Source of the DNA: Pseudomonadota bacterium
Lineage (GTDB): Bacteria; Pseudomonadota; Gammaproteobacteria; Steroidobacterales; Steroidobacteraceae
DNA length: 6,505 bases
Reading direction: 5' to 3'
NCBI GenBank assembly: GCA_021780395.1
Contig: JAJXYU010000370.1
Span: 1 to 6,505, forward strand
Position 1 is the first letter of the stretch. Each line of letters opens with the position of its first letter. A program made the position numbers and the translations under genes. The notes below the pieces were generated by a model that worked only from the letters and a program-made list of their open reading frames with translations, was not told where the DNA came from and ran no database searches. This document shows positions 6,334 through 6,505 of this stretch, piece by piece.

Positions 6334-6505
6334 TCACAGGTCGACGATCTCGACCTCGTCCACGCCGATTTCGGCACCGAAGAAGCGGCTGCCGATCCGG
6401 GCGAAGCGCGCCGCGCCGTCGGTCGCGAGCCAACGCACCGTGCCCCGGCCGCGCGCCCGCGTGGGGCCGACCTCGGCCGCGACCGCGACGGCGGTGGTCG
6501 CGGCC
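6334..6505 (-). CDS. C-terminal end of an unrecognised protein (partial)
   Basis: A minus-strand frame enters from the right edge and runs 56 codons to a TGA at 6336-6334. It is credible coding sequence: nearly every third codon position is G or C and the composition is mixed. It ends RWLATDGAARFARIGSRFFG and then AEIGVDEVEIVDL. The visible N-terminal part is Ala/Val-rich, followed by a basic stretch (TRARGRG). I do not recognise the family, and no catalytic motif is visible in this fragment. It converges on ygfZ with only 19 bases between stops. That gap holds a 10-base palindrome (GCGCCGGCGC, 6319-6328) but no T-run, so no clear terminator. Confidence 0.65.
   Translation of the reverse strand, partial: AATTAVAVAAEVGPTRARGRGTVRWLATDGAARFARIGSRFFGAEIGVDEVEIVDL

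Overview
The window is about 70% GC, densely packed, and carries single-copy core genes with no sign of mobile DNA. It looks like the chromosome of a gammaproteobacterium. The sigma-E/RseA pair, SdhE and YgfZ are typical of that class. The succinate dehydrogenase subunits are of the long, mitochondria-like type that I recall from Xanthomonas-like lineages, so I would guess the Xanthomonadales/Nevskiales side of the class. That lineage guess is inference from remembered sequences, not from a search.

Most genes are on the minus strand. Read in the direction of transcription from about 5267 down to 1325, there is a tight operon: a 60-residue DUF1674/SDHAF4-like protein, sdhC, sdhD, sdhA, sdhB and sdhE. 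The sdhC/sdhD and sdhD/sdhA junctions overlap, and the sdhA/sdhB and sdhB/sdhE gaps are 12-13 bases. It encodes all of complex II plus two dedicated assembly factors. Two perfect inverted repeats sit at the 3' end of sdhE. After 137 bases containing two candidate sigma-E-type promoters comes rpoE, then rseA, whose start overlaps the rpoE stop (ATGA) and whose last residues run off the left edge.

On the plus strand, ygfZ (5358-6314) is divergent from the sdh operon across a 90-base gap that contains an AT-rich island with a perfect TTGACA box. YgfZ is the bacterial relative of mitochondrial IBA57, a folate-binding protein needed for Fe-S enzyme activity. At the right edge, the last 56 residues of an unrecognised minus-strand gene converge on ygfZ.

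The content makes functional sense as a complex II production and maturation locus. SdhCDAB form the enzyme, SdhE promotes covalent FAD attachment to SdhA, the SDHAF4-like protein probably chaperones flavinylated SdhA, and YgfZ supports Fe-S enzymes such as SdhB. It lies directly beside the envelope-stress sigma factor and its membrane anti-sigma factor. No CRISPR array, tRNA, rRNA, insertion sequence or wholly new system was seen. The points of interest are the gene arrangement, the small assembly-factor gene and the regulatory structure between sdhE and rpoE.
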